Source of the DNA: Proteromonas lacertae | Lineage: Eukaryota; Sar; Bigyra; Opalinata; Proteromonadidae | Reading direction: 5' to 3' | Length of the DNA: 52,519 nt | Assembly (NCBI GenBank): GCA_002245135.1 | Contig: NGBS01000920.1 | Coordinates: 1-52,519, forward strand | Shown: positions 23,268-33,329 of the stretch, piece by piece | Layout: every line of letters begins with the position of its first letter | Numbering within the stretch: position 1 is the first letter of the stretch | The notes under the pieces: model-generated | The model's database searches: none | What the model was told of the DNA's origin: nothing | The model's input: the letters and a program-made list of their open reading frames with translations, nothing else | Position numbers and translations under genes: made by a program

Positions 23268-26200
23268 TTATTTTTTATATCCATATGGCAATGTATTGTA
23301 TTTATCAAAAAAATATCTTTTATCATCATAATAGGTTAAGCCAGTTTTGTTTTGTACTGTTGTATAAACATTATGATGTATTGATTTGATTTGACATACT
23401 TCATATTTTTGACTTTTACTAGCACCTTCAACAAAATCATTGTATATGTCATAAGTTATTTTTCTAGAAACTTTCACATTAATACCTTTACAACGATTGT
23501 CAGTATTTGTATTATTATCAGATTCATCATTCACTTTCTCCTTTTCGTATATATAACATTTTGATTTTAATCCTATAAACTTTGTTATAACATACAGGTT
23601 TTTATTATTCTTATCCTGCTCTTCAAATTTTAATCGATTCAATGTACCTGGATGAACAGCTCTATGTATATCTAACTTATATTTTTCTAAATAGGGATTT
23701 TTCAAATTACTTCCATCAATCCAATTATTAAAGATAGGATCCTCTAAGTCTTTAAAAATATCATTAGTTTCAACTGAGAAAAGTAAACTATCAGTATCAG
23801 TCATACATAGTGTTAGTTTATCAGAACCATATTTTTTATCTAATACATCATACCAATATTTTTGCATTTTGAGTTTAGACAGTGCTAAGATAACCATTCC
23901 AATTTGTATAGGTTTATTAATTTCATATAGCTTCTTATGAAAATGTGCAATTCTTAAATCACCTTCAATAATGATAAAGTCTTTAAACCATGGATCACTT
24001 GCAGCATTAATCATTTGGTCTTCATTAGTAATTAAAGAAATGTTACTTCTCTTTTCAACACGTTCCATAAATTTACCGTATAAACTATTCATTAATTTCT
24101 TTATATAGTCTGCAGTAGTATTTTGATTGTTTTCTTTAGCTTGAACTCTTTTTTGTACCATTGTATTAATATATTTACCCATATATAGACCTTCAGTAAA
24201 TCTCATTATTCTATACACTTTACCCACTTTATAGCCATGTTCAACTGCAAACTTCAAATTTTGGTAGTGTATTATATATTTTTCTTTAGGATACAAATCA
24301 GTTATTAATTTTTCAGTAGCATGGTAAGTGCCTCTTTCTTTATATATAATACCAAGATTTTCAGCTCTTTCAGTTTGTATATCAGATAACCATTCTTTAG
24401 GTATTTTCTTCCTTTCAGGTAGTAATGGGTATTCTTTAAACTTGTCTTGTAGTTCTATAGGTAATTCGATATCAACTTCCAATATATAACCAAAATCATT
24501 ATTCTCCAATCTATCTTGATCCATTTCTTCATAATATGGCAAATCAAGTATACTTTCTAATGTAATAGAATTTGGATCAATAAATTCAAAGTCATCTAAA
24601 GGCATTTTACAAGAAGCCATAACTGAAGGGTATAAAGAATTGTAGTCTTGATATAATAAGAATTTACTAGGTAAAGTTTCATCATAATTTTTCATAAATT
24701 TGTTATTTGCATCTTCCTTGCGCTTACCAATATATGATAATCCACCGTATAGACCATTCAATATAAAATCATAGTATTCAGGTTCACAAAATAATTTAAG
24801 TTCCACATCAGATACATGTAAGAATAGATCAAGTGATAAGCTGGGTAATGAAATATACCAACAAGGATCTATGTGAAAAGTATCAAATATATTATCTCTA
24901 AAATCATTAAATATAGACTGAAGGATATAAACATCAATTTTCAAGTAAAATAAATTGTATTCACGTATATTATCAAATCCAAATATTTGATTTACTTCCA
25001 TAGCAAAATCAAATTCTTCAGGTTTAATAGTTTCATTATCATTCAATTTAGACTTAAAATCATCTATAGTAAGATCTTTGAAATTTTCTTCAAAAGCTTC
25101 AAGAGATGTCATATGCTCATATGGAAAATAATTCTTTTGAAGTAAGTATTTTTCAATATTTTCATCATCTAGGTAATGTCCATTATATTCTTTAAAATTC
25201 TCATAAATTGTTTTGAATTTTTCTTTCTTAGTATTATTTAATTCTGCTGTAATTTTTAGATCATTAGTTAAATTTGCTAAAGAACCTGCTAAGAATAAAT
25301 AACTGTCAATAAACACCAAATTTTTGTATTGTATACACTTATAGTTTTCATCTGTATTAGGTATAATATTGAGCGGACTATTAGTTATTGCAGCAAATTT
25401 GGCTAATTCCTTTACTATGAAATGCTGGTCATATTTCATAGCATTGTGACCTATTATTGGTACTTTTAATTTTTTTATATCAATATTAAGATTCTCATTA
25501 CTACCAATTGAAGCAATATAATGGCCTGTGAAATGATCATGGTGAAGTACCTTTATATGATCAATAGAATTAAATGGTTTACCACAAAAGTCACATTTTC
25601 TCTTTTTATTATGTATATCCTTAGCTATTTCATCTCCATCAAAAGGTTTAGGATTAGCTAGTCTATAATTGTAAACTGTACATATTTGATCGTATATATT
25701 TAATATATCCAATACAAAATCATTTTCAATATTATGATCCTCATTTTGTTTATATTTAATCACAGTAAAACTATTTATATCTGGTATTTTACTATCTACA
25801 TAGATACAGTAGGAATAAAGCTTATGCCTAGCCATAATAGATTGCTCAGTTTTTGATAATTCTATTCTAGTATCATTATTATCTATTTCTTCCATAGATT
25901 TATATCTACTTAAATTCAATTCATTATCATATGGTACAAAATAAGTTTCAGTATCATAATACATAACAACTGGCAATGTTTGGAGGTGAGTCCAATGTCT
26001 AAATTTTAAGTATGATTTTTCTTTATCATCTTTATCAGGGAATAATCTTAATACATTCTCTTTATCTTGACAGTCATATATTTGGTGACTATTAAAGGAT
26101 CCATCATCGTAAGTATAGAAGAGACAATATGGACACACAAATATATTATTAGTATTATTCTTTTTATCTATCATTTTTCTAAATAGAGCAGGTAAGGTAT

Positions 26201-27335
26201 TTATTGTTAAATAGTGTGAATTTCCATCTTCATTTTCTATTAGCAATAGATTTACAACACTATATTTTTTAGATTTCTTTTGTTTAGATAAATGAATGGG
26301 TAAGAATATTTCTTCTTTATCTTTAGCTATATCAATATAAAATATATTCACATTTAGTCGATTCTTTGTTTCAAACTTATCAATAGATTCATTGTCTGTA
26401 GCATCAACAGGGAATGTTAACATACTCCAATCATGTTTCTTTTCATACATTTTGTATTTTTCAGGTTTATCTTTATTACATTGGAAATTATTAGAATATA
26501 ATGAACATAGTACACTCCACTTAAAACATTTATTATCTTCATTTATTACATTTGTCAAACATCTATGACCTTGAAGTTTAGCAGGTAAAACAATAAAACT
26601 GCTTCCACGTATTACTTTAAATTTTGTTACATATAATTCAATAGTATTTACTTTAGCAAAAGTAAGACCACTTTGAGGATGATTTGAATCATCTTCTGAT
26701 ATTTGTGTAAATATATTCTCCAGTATAGTTTGTATTTCACCTACAGTAGACATTTTTGTTATTTCACATAGTCTTCTACGACTAAATATAGAAACTTCAT
26801 CATCACTGTCAGTAGACTCATCAGGTATATAAATTGAACGTACAATAAAGAAGAATTTGATCATATTCATAGTATCAGCTAGTTCATGTAATATATCTTT
26901 GATATCACTATTATTAACAAAATCATGATAACATTGTTGTGGTGTATTGTAATTTCTATTGTTATAATTGAAAACCCATTTCCTGGTAACACCTTGAGAT
27001 GATTTATCAACTTCTCTAGCATCACGTATTCTATCATCAAATCTTTGATTTTGGTTAGGTTTTGGTAGGGAAGAAGGCATTAATCCACCAAAGAATGTAT
27101 CACTGATTATTGGTATATCATTATTGTATCTTTTTTTATTTTGAATAGCATCTGTACTAAATAATGGCGCTAATCTTCGTTTTGGAGCTGCTTCTGGTGG
27201 TGGAGGTGCAGGTGCTTCATCTATATGTTTATGTTTATGATGATGGTGATGCTTATACTTATGATGTTTATTTTTATTAAAAGTTTGTTCTAGAAGCTTA
27301 AAAAATGCTTTAAATGCTTTATATAGACAAAACAT
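23268..27335 (-). CDS. Protein-primed DNA polymerase B (Polinton pPolB), looks whole
   Basis: 1,355 residues. His-rich low-complexity head (about 25-40), then a Pro-run and an unassigned N-terminal domain. A CPYCLFY finger lies near residue 405. ExoI YYDTETY near 460, CDFCGKPF with HHDHFTGHY near 590-610, ExoII HNAMKYDQHF near 630, ExoIII YLKIDVYIL near 800. Palm motif A DYNSLYPS near 896, motif B NSLYGK near 1080, motif C MTDTDS near 1178. All catalytic Asp positions are present and no break was seen. The start ATG is only about 20 bp from the left border of element 2, so an upstream extension may have been lost. It is the replicative enzyme of element 1. Confidence 0.93.
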   Translation of the reverse strand: MFCLYKAFKAFFKLLEQTFNKNKHHKYKHHHHHKHKHIDEAPAPPPPEAAPKRRLAPLFSTDAIQNKKRYNNDIPIISDTFFGGLMPSSLPKPNQNQRFDDRIRDAREVDKSSQGVTRKWVFNYNNRNYNTPQQCYHDFVNNSDIKDILHELADTMNMIKFFFIVRSIYIPDESTDSDDEVSIFSRRRLCEITKMSTVGEIQTILENIFTQISEDDSNHPQSGLTFAKVNTIELYVTKFKVIRGSSFIVLPAKLQGHRCLTNVINEDNKCFKWSVLCSLYSNNFQCNKDKPEKYKMYEKKHDWSMLTFPVDATDNESIDKFETKNRLNVNIFYIDIAKDKEEIFLPIHLSKQKKSKKYSVVNLLLIENEDGNSHYLTINTLPALFRKMIDKKNNTNNIFVCPYCLFYTYDDGSFNSHQIYDCQDKENVLRLFPDKDDKEKSYLKFRHWTHLQTLPVVMYYDTETYFVPYDNELNLSRYKSMEEIDNNDTRIELSKTEQSIMARHKLYSYCIYVDSKIPDINSFTVIKYKQNEDHNIENDFVLDILNIYDQICTVYNYRLANPKPFDGDEIAKDIHNKKRKCDFCGKPFNSIDHIKVLHHDHFTGHYIASIGSNENLNIDIKKLKVPIIGHNAMKYDQHFIVKELAKFAAITNSPLNIIPNTDENYKCIQYKNLVFIDSYLFLAGSLANLTNDLKITAELNNTKKEKFKTIYENFKEYNGHYLDDENIEKYLLQKNYFPYEHMTSLEAFEENFKDLTIDDFKSKLNDNETIKPEEFDFAMEVNQIFGFDNIREYNLFYLKIDVYILQSIFNDFRDNIFDTFHIDPCWYISLPSLSLDLFLHVSDVELKLFCEPEYYDFILNGLYGGLSYIGKRKEDANNKFMKNYDETLPSKFLLYQDYNSLYPSVMASCKMPLDDFEFIDPNSITLESILDLPYYEEMDQDRLENNDFGYILEVDIELPIELQDKFKEYPLLPERKKIPKEWLSDIQTERAENLGIIYKERGTYHATEKLITDLYPKEKYIIHYQNLKFAVEHGYKVGKVYRIMRFTEGLYMGKYINTMVQKRVQAKENNQNTTADYIKKLMNSLYGKFMERVEKRSNISLITNEDQMINAASDPWFKDFIIIEGDLRIAHFHKKLYEINKPIQIGMVILALSKLKMQKYWYDVLDKKYGSDKLTLCMTDTDSLLFSVETNDIFKDLEDPIFNNWIDGSNLKNPYLEKYKLDIHRAVHPGTLNRLKFEEQDKNNKNLYVITKFIGLKSKCYIYEKEKVNDESDNNTNTDNRCKGINVKVSRKITYDIYNDFVEGASKSQKYEVCQIKSIHHNVYTTVQNKTGLTYYDDKRYFFDKYNTLPYGYKK

Positions 27336-27354
27336 ATGGTTATTTAAACAAACG

Positions 27355-27740
27355 ATAATAATGAAAGAAGGGGGGAAATGAGTACAATTTGAAACCCCTA
27401 TTTTTTTTGTATTTTTTGTATTGATTTCCCCCTATGTGTTTTTTGTCCGTTTCATTATCAAACCATTATTCAAGCTTACATTATTTTTCGCTTTTCTGTT
27501 TGAATTTAAACAAAAATAATTATTCCATTTGAATCCTCATCTTATGATGAATCTATTTATGTTGTTAGTTCAAATTATAGAAAGTGAATGACATATAATT
27601 TCAAAAAATAATTCAATAAAAACAATCTCAATAGGATGGTCAACACATGGTGTGATATGACACCATATAGTGACCATCCTATGTAATAAAAAAAAAAAAA
27701 TGGAGTTCAAGTCAAATCTCGAAATGCATCTATTTTTCTA
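27355..27740 (+). repeat. Left terminal inverted repeat of element 2
   Basis: Inverted match to 43762-44130. The outermost about 15 bp and the inner block 27631-27740 are conserved. The inner block includes a hairpin, an A-run and the words GGAGTTCAAGTCAAATCTCG and GCATCTATTTTTCTA. The middle (27440-27630) is only weakly similar, so the repeats are diverged. This part also carries G- and C-runs near 27370-27435. Confidence 0.75.
27631..27682. repeat. Hairpin palindrome inside left terminal repeat
   Basis: Outer arms ATAGGATGGTCA (27631-27642) and TGACCATCCTAT (27671-27682) are perfect over 12 bp. Inside them ATGGTGT (27647-27653) pairs with ACACCAT (27660-27666), giving a nested 52-nt foldback. 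The counterpart at 43827-43878 preserves the foldback although several bases differ. Confidence 0.75.
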
Positions 27741-27851
27741 TTATTGATATTTCTTATAAGACTTGTTATAATGCTAATTAATTATGTAAATTATGAAAAC
27801 AACACTCCCACACAAACACAATATATCATTTGAACCAATTAGGACCAGAGA

Positions 27852-28653
27852 TTAATAATCATTTTGGTACTCTGGCTCCTCATCATCATCATCTACTATG
27901 AATTGTGAGAAGTTATTATCATCATCATCATCTTCCTCTGTAGTACTATCTTCTTGTTTTTGGTTTTTGGTTGAAATGTTTTTTTGATTTATTTTCTTTC
28001 TTTTGAATCTTGGAGCTTTAGATGTACTGCACTTTCTTTTTGTGGATACCACCTTTAACAACTTGTTGTTGTCATCATCATCATTATAATCATCATCATT
28101 CAGGTTATCAAACAACGATGCTATAGAGACTTTACTACTTACTATACTTTCAGCAGTACTTCTGTAAACTATATCTCCTTTCGAATTCTTGTTTTCTTCT
28201 TTTTCGCATTTTGCTAAATCGTTGTCACCGAAATGTATGATATACATACAAGTCAGTTCCACCATGTCCTCCATTGCATGGTCAAGCATACGATCATACT
28301 ATTGATTCAAAATTGAAATATATATTAATTGGATATACGATGCTTTTGTCCAGATCCTCTTTATACATGATATTACATAGCAGGACAGACATCAACACTC
28401 TGGACATTTTTAATCTTTCATGTCGATCATCAATCTTTTCAATTTCTGTGAATCTTTTGTACCATGTAGTGAAACGCCTTATACTGAAGCTACCATTCCA
28501 GCTATAGACATATAATAATATATTATACCTATATCGTTGCAAATCTTTCTCATGTTCTACAATCGTCTTAAAATTCTCACATAAAATTTTATAGACGCTC
28601 GGATTTGGATCATTGATGAAGCTGTTTTTGTATAGCAACTTCCAGTTGCTCAT
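27852..28653 (-). CDS. TIR-proximal two-intron gene, left paralogue
   Basis: Minus-strand gene reading toward the left repeat. Model: exon 1 28529-28653, intron 1 28502-28528 (27 nt), exon 2 28339-28501 (163 nt), intron 2 28299-28338 (40 nt), exon 3 27852-28298. Both introns begin GTATA and end ATAG. The right-hand paralogue at 42864-43497 has the same two introns at the same protein positions and an exon 2 of exactly the same length. Conserved points include LxRYR just before intron 1, WNG/YNG after it, and a D-R-x-L-D start to exon 3. The C-terminal part is acidic with a basic KRKK patch. An upstream in-frame ATG at 28695 is possible. Product unknown; a regulatory or replication role would suit the position, but this is only inference. 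Confidence 0.7.
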
Positions 28654-28829
28654 AATAAGTGAATTGAAAGGAAAATAACGTTGAACAATGAACAAATGTT
28701 ATATGTATATATGAAACGGATATATATATTTTTTAATGTTGTTATAAAGACATATAACTCTATTAATTTAGATAATAATCATAATGAAATGAATTTCATT
28801 ATTACTTTTGTTTTTTGTTTTTGGACCAT

Positions 28830-30115
28830 ATGTTTAGCACTAATAGTTACGATCCACATTTATACAGCTCATATAGCAACCAGAACCCATATCCTGTCAA
28901 ACCGTTACCTACAAATGGTAACCTATCACTTGCAACATATATTAACCATGGAGCACCGAATATTACACATCCAACAAGAGAGGCTTCGTATGAAGACCAA
29001 ATGTCAAACCAAATTGCCCAATATCGATCACGCTTAGATGAACTATATAAAAAATATTATTACCTTAATGAAAATGAATTTGTCAAAATGACACAACATT
29101 TGTCTAGTATGAATGATATAGCTCCACCACCAGATGTAGTACGTGAATACTTAAGGAGACAACCTGGAAAACAAATTGTTGATTTCAAATATAAAAAAAA
29201 TAATCCATTCGCAACTATCAAGAAGCCTGGGTACTTCCAAATGGATATTGTGTTTTTCTTACCTGATATGGAACATTTGTATTTTATCGAAATGAATTCA
29301 AGAAAAGTATGGGCAATATTTATGCCTAATAAATATGGTGATATTACATTGGATGCATTTCAGAAGTGGTATTATGAAACAGATGCCTATGGAAACAAAA
29401 CACATAAAAATGTGGTAAGTATCCTATCAGAAGCTGATGCTAGTTTTTCAAATATCAAGAAGTTATGTGATGCTGAAGGAATATCATATTTTCAAAAAGA
29501 TGGTTCAGAGCATAAAATAGAGTCATTATTGGATAGATCAGTGAGTGTGATAAAAAGATTGTTGTACAAACACTTGGTGGATCTGGGATATGATGCACCT
29601 ACATATATGGCAGATATTGATCACAATGATAAGCATATTATACCAGATATGAATTATAAATTAAAACTCGATAGTATAATACAGGAAGTGATAGATGACT
29701 ATAACAACAAGCCATTACCAGGAATTAAAGGATATACACCAAATGAAGTATTCCATAGTCCAGAATTACAAAAACAAATATTACAAAAATCAATTAACTA
29801 CAACTTAAAGAATTATGAAAAATTGGACCATACTGGTCAAAATTTCGAAGTAGGTGATTTGGTGAGATTCAAAGAGAGAAGATGTAAAATGGATAAGAAC
29901 ATATACTGGTCAGACAATGTATATAAGATAATCAAGAAAAATCGATATTCATACAATTTAGGTGATATCAATGGGAATGACATTCAAGGTTTTTAATTAA
30001 TTCGATTCAAACACTATGAGTTGCAGTTAGTGAGAAAAGATGATGCACTAACCACATGGTTTAGAAAAATACTGGAGAGACCCAAGAGAAAGAAGGGAGA
30101 CAAATCAATATTGTA
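28830..30115 (+). pseudogene. Polinton retroviral-type integrase (about one break near its end)
   Basis: DDE-family integrase that inserts Polinton DNA. From the ATG at 28830: an N-terminal region with a helical stretch to about residue 120, then the rve core with FQMDIVFF (first Asp), LSEADASF (second Asp) and a likely third acidic residue in HKIESLLDR. PGIKGYTPNEVFH follows, then the C-terminal chromo/SH3-like part FEVGDLVRFKERR. Integrase-like basic sequence (RKILERPKRKKG) runs on to about 30115. About one break. It is transcribed away from the left repeat and divergently from the TIR-proximal gene. It is the only integrase found in the three capsid-bearing elements here. Confidence 0.8.
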
Positions 30116-30495
30116 ACGAATAAATTTTTATTATGCTATATATTGTATATGTTGTTTTTTATTATTGGGTATTGGATAGACTAGCTACGATGAGGGCTGC
30201 GTTTCTAATTTATAATTATTTATTTATTTATTAAATTAATTTCACAAGGAATTTATGGAAGTGTAATAATTTCTACTTGGATGTGTTGTTTAATATTGCG
30301 CCATTGAAATTCGGCTTGAATCATCCTGGCATGGTATATCTAAATGCCCTTTTTTTATTTAATTGGGATCTGATAGACTGTGCAAGGAAAAAAGAGTCAT
30401 GCAGCTGGCATTAGTGGTTCGATTCCTAGCACAGACTATTAGTAATCCCATTCTTTTTTAATTTCTTTTTTTTAAAAATATTTTATTTTTTATAT
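30116..30495. other. Intergenic segment holding a hairpin RNA candidate
   Basis: No protein gene seen between integrase and the next plus-strand gene. It is AT-rich (30200-30240) with a locally more GC-rich stretch from 30280, then the hairpin at 30364-30450 and T-runs up to 30470. The T-runs may also serve the promoter of the gene at 30496. Confidence 0.5.
30364..30459 (+). ncRNA. Candidate RNA polymerase III hairpin RNA (VA-RNA-like)
   Basis: A 26-nt arm (30364-30389) pairs with 30423-30450: 23 Watson-Crick pairs, one G-U, two mismatches and a 2-nt bulge, leaving a loop of about 33 nt. The 3' side of loop and stem contains GGTTCGATTCC (30416-30426), a perfect match to the Pol III B-box GGTTCGANNCC. 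TGGCATTAGTGG just upstream is a weak A-box. Six T residues (30454-30459) directly after the stem form a Pol III terminator. A tRNA cloverleaf cannot be drawn: the T-stem fails. Adenovirus VA RNAs are Pol III hairpins of this general plan, so an analogous element-encoded RNA is plausible. Expression is not shown. Confidence 0.45.
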
Positions 30496-30903
30496 ATGCT
30501 TACACTACCACCACAGATTGAATATAAATTACCAGAACTTGAATCCAAGGTAACAAAGAAATATCATTTAAGTGGTCCAGACAGATACTTGGATTTGTAT
30601 AGCCTACAATTCCTTATATTTTTTTATCATCGAAAACCTATATATCAATGGTATTTTGAGTTAACACACAAAATGATTAACATGATCATGAGTCAACTTT
30701 TGATATTAGTGTTTGTAGGTCCTTGTGACTTAGGAGATAGAGATAGACCCAAAGTTACATACACACCAACAATGAAAAAAGTAATCATTAGAATGCCACA
30801 AAGACACTTTAATGGTAAGATGCCAATATTCTTCAAATGTACTCATATGGATAGAGAGATGATAGAATATATTGAAACTCATACAATATTTCACCACACA
30901 TAA
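30496..30903 (+). CDS. Unknown element-2 protein
   Basis: 135 residues from the ATG at 30496, directly after T-rich DNA. It has a helical, hydrophobic middle (DLYSLQFLIFFYHRKPIYQWYF and MIMSQLLILVFVG) and a C-terminal part of beta type with MKKVIIRMPQRHFNG. No family recognised. It lies between the integrase and the protease and converges on the latter with a gap of about 45 bp. Confidence 0.6.
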   Translation: MLTLPPQIEYKLPELESKVTKKYHLSGPDRYLDLYSLQFLIFFYHRKPIYQWYFELTHKMINMIMSQLLILVFVGPCDLGDRDRPKVTYTPTMKKVIIRMPQRHFNGKMPIFFKCTHMDREMIEYIETHTIFHHT

Positions 30904-30949
30904 AAAAAACAGAAAAAAAAATAATTAAGTAATAATTTTATATTATATA

Positions 30950-31633
30950 TTATATTAATCCAAATTGTTTTTTCATTAACCTAATTTTTGCTTCACCTAC
31001 TATTGTATTATAGTCAGTAGCCTTTTTGAAACTACACTGATCTCTTAAAATATTTTTCAAAAAATTAATAGCAAAAAAACCACAGTTGGCAGTATTTGAA
31101 TTTTGATTCTGTACTCCATTGATTTTAAGTTCATACTTTTCATTATGATACTTCTTTAATTTTTTCAAATTTTTTTTAAATTCTTCCAAGTGTTGAGGAT
31201 CTTCACCAAATGAATCATAGTACAGGAATTGCTTCTTGATATTGTCAACTACTAAAGCCACCCAATGACCTATAGAATCAAGGCTAGCTTGTGTGGTGAG
31301 TGTATTGATTATGATTCCCCATTGATTCTTCTTTTTGGGTATAGGAAGTACAAGCTCGTCCCAGCAGAACACTCCCATGAACTTTCCATGGAAATTATTG
31401 AACTCATTTTTCACAATTAACTCTATATCAAAGTTCGATAAGGCATCTGAAGTGATACTGTTATACAAAACTTTCCTACGTGAAATTAATTTCTTTACTT
31501 TTTTATTATTTCCATTACCTATTCCAAAGTAACTCATAGCTTCACTGAGTTGTTTTCCTTTATCATCTTTAGCATCAGTTGACGGCTGTACTTTAATATC
31601 TGTTTCTGCTTTAGGAGTAATCAATTTATTCAA
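30950..31633 (-). CDS. Polinton adenain-like cysteine protease, looks whole
   Basis: 227 residues. Catalytic residues by comparison with adenovirus protease: His123 in GHWVAL, Asp140 in YYDSFG, Gln177 in the GVQNQNS stretch and Cys184 in NCGFFAI. The WDEL segment near residue 91 and DALSNFDI near 63 match the other two copies. The N-terminal about 50 residues are extra compared with the 189-residue element-3 protease. It would cleave the basic precursors encoded just upstream on the same strand at (M/I/L)XGG-like sites. It is followed by a convergent plus-strand gene. Confidence 0.85.
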   Translation of the reverse strand: MNKLITPKAETDIKVQPSTDAKDDKGKQLSEAMSYFGIGNGNNKKVKKLISRRKVLYNSITSDALSNFDIELIVKNEFNNFHGKFMGVFCWDELVLPIPKKKNQWGIIINTLTTQASLDSIGHWVALVVDNIKKQFLYYDSFGEDPQHLEEFKKNLKKLKKYHNEKYELKINGVQNQNSNTANCGFFAINFLKNILRDQCSFKKATDYNTIVGEAKIRLMKKQFGLI

Positions 31634-31667
31634 CTTCTACTATTATATATATAAATTAACATGAATT

Positions 31668-32201
31668 TTATACCATTTGCTGCATTTGTGACATCTTGAT
31701 TTGGTTAATTGGATTACTCATATACTCACCCATCTGCATCCTAGTCTTTGCACTTGCTTGAGCCATTTCATTGTAATTAGGTCTATTCATATTCACATAC
31801 ATGTTAGGACCAAACAAATGCTGATCATCAATCTCTCTTAAACTATTAGCAAGCGGTATAGCCATTGCATTACCTTCATGTAATGATGTAGATAACATAG
31901 AATCGATTGCATTCTGTCTCTCTAAAAATTTTTGCTCATCATTCAATTTACGAATATCACCTTCATTAGGAGGAGTGTCTTTAGAATTCAATTTAGTAAT
32001 CTCATCTTTTATTTCATTTAAACGACTGTTTCTCATATCCACTAAATCTTTCGCATTTTCTCTATAAAAATTATTATATAAACTCTGATAATATTTGTCA
32101 TGTCCTTTATATCCTTCACCTCTCCGTATCTTCTTCCTTTTGCCTTTACCTCTCATCCGAGCAAACACAGCAAGTAGTATTTTCTTATTTAGTTTTTTCA
32201 T
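31668..32201 (-). CDS. Basic helical virion-type protein
   Basis: 177 residues starting MKKLNKKILL. The head is basic (MRGKGKRKKIRRGEGYKGH), the middle is helical with charged repeats (SRLNEIKDEITKLNSKD), and the C-terminus is Met/Gln-rich. It matches the layout of 20108-20635 and 51136-51729, each beside the pVI-like and acidic genes. Encoded between the protease and the Ser/Lys-rich protein on the minus strand. Its upstream region shares the ATAATACTTATATTA-type word with the next gene. Function unknown; probably internal virion protein. Confidence 0.55.
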   Translation of the reverse strand: MKKLNKKILLAVFARMRGKGKRKKIRRGEGYKGHDKYYQSLYNNFYRENAKDLVDMRNSRLNEIKDEITKLNSKDTPPNEGDIRKLNDEQKFLERQNAIDSMLSTSLHEGNAMAIPLANSLREIDDQHLFGPNMYVNMNRPNYNEMAQASAKTRMQMGEYMSNPINQIKMSQMQQMV

Positions 32202-32269
32202 AATAACTTAATAGAAAATAAAAAACAATTTAATTATAATAATAATGTGTAATATAAGTATTATTAATA

Positions 32270-32884
32270 TTATTGAACATAAACAGGCTCGATAGGCTCG
32301 CCTTGTATTTCTCTACCTGCAATATCATTACCGAATGGTTTATCTTCTTCTGGTTCTGGTTCTTTTACTTTCTCTATTTTCTCTTTCTTAGGATTTGAAC
32401 TCTTTTCTAATTTCTTCATATATTTGCCTAATTGATCTCTAGTTTCTTTCAAAGCTATTTGTAATTCAGCTTTTGTCATACGACTAGGAGGAGGTAATGA
32501 TGAGTCCCTATCCTTTTTGCTATTTTTTCTACCACCACCACGTTTGGACTTTGGCTCGTCTAAAGCATTTGATTTTTGTTTCTTGCTAGATCTTCTTTTG
32601 GATCTCTCATGTGATCTTGATCTTGATCTGGATTTATGGGAGTGTTTTTTACCTTTTTTTGAATTTTTATGAGATGATGATCCATCATTCTGTAATATGT
32701 TGTATATATCCTTTGGAGAGAATTGTGATAGTAATTCATTGATCATAGCATCGCTTGGTTCAGCTTCTGCGATTTTTGGTTTGGACATCTTGGAATCATT
32801 TTCATTTATTGACTCTACTTCACTATCAGACTCATCAGTAGAACTATCATCACTCACATATTCAGTTGATTCAGTATCACTCAT
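32270..32884 (-). CDS. Ser/Asp- then Lys/Arg/Ser-rich protein
   Basis: 204 residues. The acidic Ser-rich head (SDTESTEYVSDDSSTDESDS) is followed by a stretch predicted helical (MINELLSQFSPKDIYNIL) and an SR/RS-like basic region (KSRSRSRSHERSKRRSSKK). Next comes another helix (ELQIALKETRDQLGKYMKKL), then an acidic-Pro tail ending EPVYVQ. Elements 1 and 3 have an acidic-head protein in the same neighbourhood (19585 and 50592), also ending with an aromatic-containing tail. The basic RS region suggests nucleic-acid binding. No family is recognised. Confidence 0.55.
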   Translation of the reverse strand: MSDTESTEYVSDDSSTDESDSEVESINENDSKMSKPKIAEAEPSDAMINELLSQFSPKDIYNILQNDGSSSHKNSKKGKKHSHKSRSRSRSHERSKRRSSKKQKSNALDEPKSKRGGGRKNSKKDRDSSLPPPSRMTKAELQIALKETRDQLGKYMKKLEKSSNPKKEKIEKVKEPEPEEDKPFGNDIAGREIQGEPIEPVYVQ

Positions 32885-32976
32885 TATTTATTTCTATGTT
32901 ATGAAAAATAAAATTAACAAAAAAACAATGAAAATAATAATAATATAAGTATTATTAGCATTATTAAAAGTCAAGC

Positions 32977-33270
32977 TTACATTCGAGCCACCTTTGATTT
33001 TAAATATGCGTTCAATAATGCTTGTTGATTACTCCCACCTCCATTGAATGGTAATCTACCTCTTCCTGACCTACGTCTTCTACGACCAAATCCCATTGTT
33101 GATAATCCATCTGCGATATCGTTCTTTCCAAATTCCCTAGCTATTTTGGATGCTATTTTATGATCCTTTGCCCAGTTAAATGCTTTGGAACCCCAATTTT
33201 TTAACTTACCCCAAAATGAACCACCCCTTCTTCCATAAACGCATCTACGTCTTCTACCACCTTTTGGCAT
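32977..33270 (-). CDS. Small basic virion precursor, pVI/pX-like
   Basis: 97 residues starting MPKGGRRRR. It has GGSFWGKLKNWGSKAFNW as an amphipathic segment, then GFGRRRRRSGRGR and RLPFNGGGSN. The architecture of Arg-rich patches, an amphipathic helix and Gly-Gly pairs parallels the gene upstream (33330-33817) and 18771-19514. It could be a core peptide that condenses DNA or a membrane-active cargo protein after protease cleavage. Recognition is by pattern only. Confidence 0.55.
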   Translation of the reverse strand: MPKGGRRRRCVYGRRGGSFWGKLKNWGSKAFNWAKDHKIASKIAREFGKNDIADGLSTMGFGRRRRRSGRGRLPFNGGGSNQQALLNAYLKSKVARM

Positions 33271-33329
33271 TATGTTATTTCGAATGAAAATAAAGAAATA
33301 CGATTAAAATAGAAAAAAATAAAATTAGA

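Larger units (their letters stand above)
10570..27354. mobile_element. Polinton element 1 (decayed)
   Basis: Contains the Polinton core set in this order: minor membrane protein, packaging ATPase, major capsid protein and penton (all minus), large protein (plus), adenain-like protease (minus), basic virion proteins and a coiled-coil protein (plus), and DNA polymerase B (minus). The element is broken, with about fifteen breaks overall, concentrated in the coiled-coil gene; the polymerase, penton and large protein look whole. No integrase and no terminal repeats of its own were found, so both ends are uncertain. The left limit is set at the Cys-rich gene and the right limit at element 2. Gene order matches element 3, so both belong to one lineage. 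It looks older than element 2. Confidence 0.8.

Noticed and set aside
28681-29037. Plus-strand frame overlapping the integrase start
   Set aside because: It is a shadow of the integrase coding sequence in another frame, with no domain pattern.
30364-30450. tRNA gene suggested by GGTTCGATTCC
   Set aside because: The T-stem cannot form next to this loop and the long outer stem is incompatible with a cloverleaf; kept instead as a hairpin RNA candidate.
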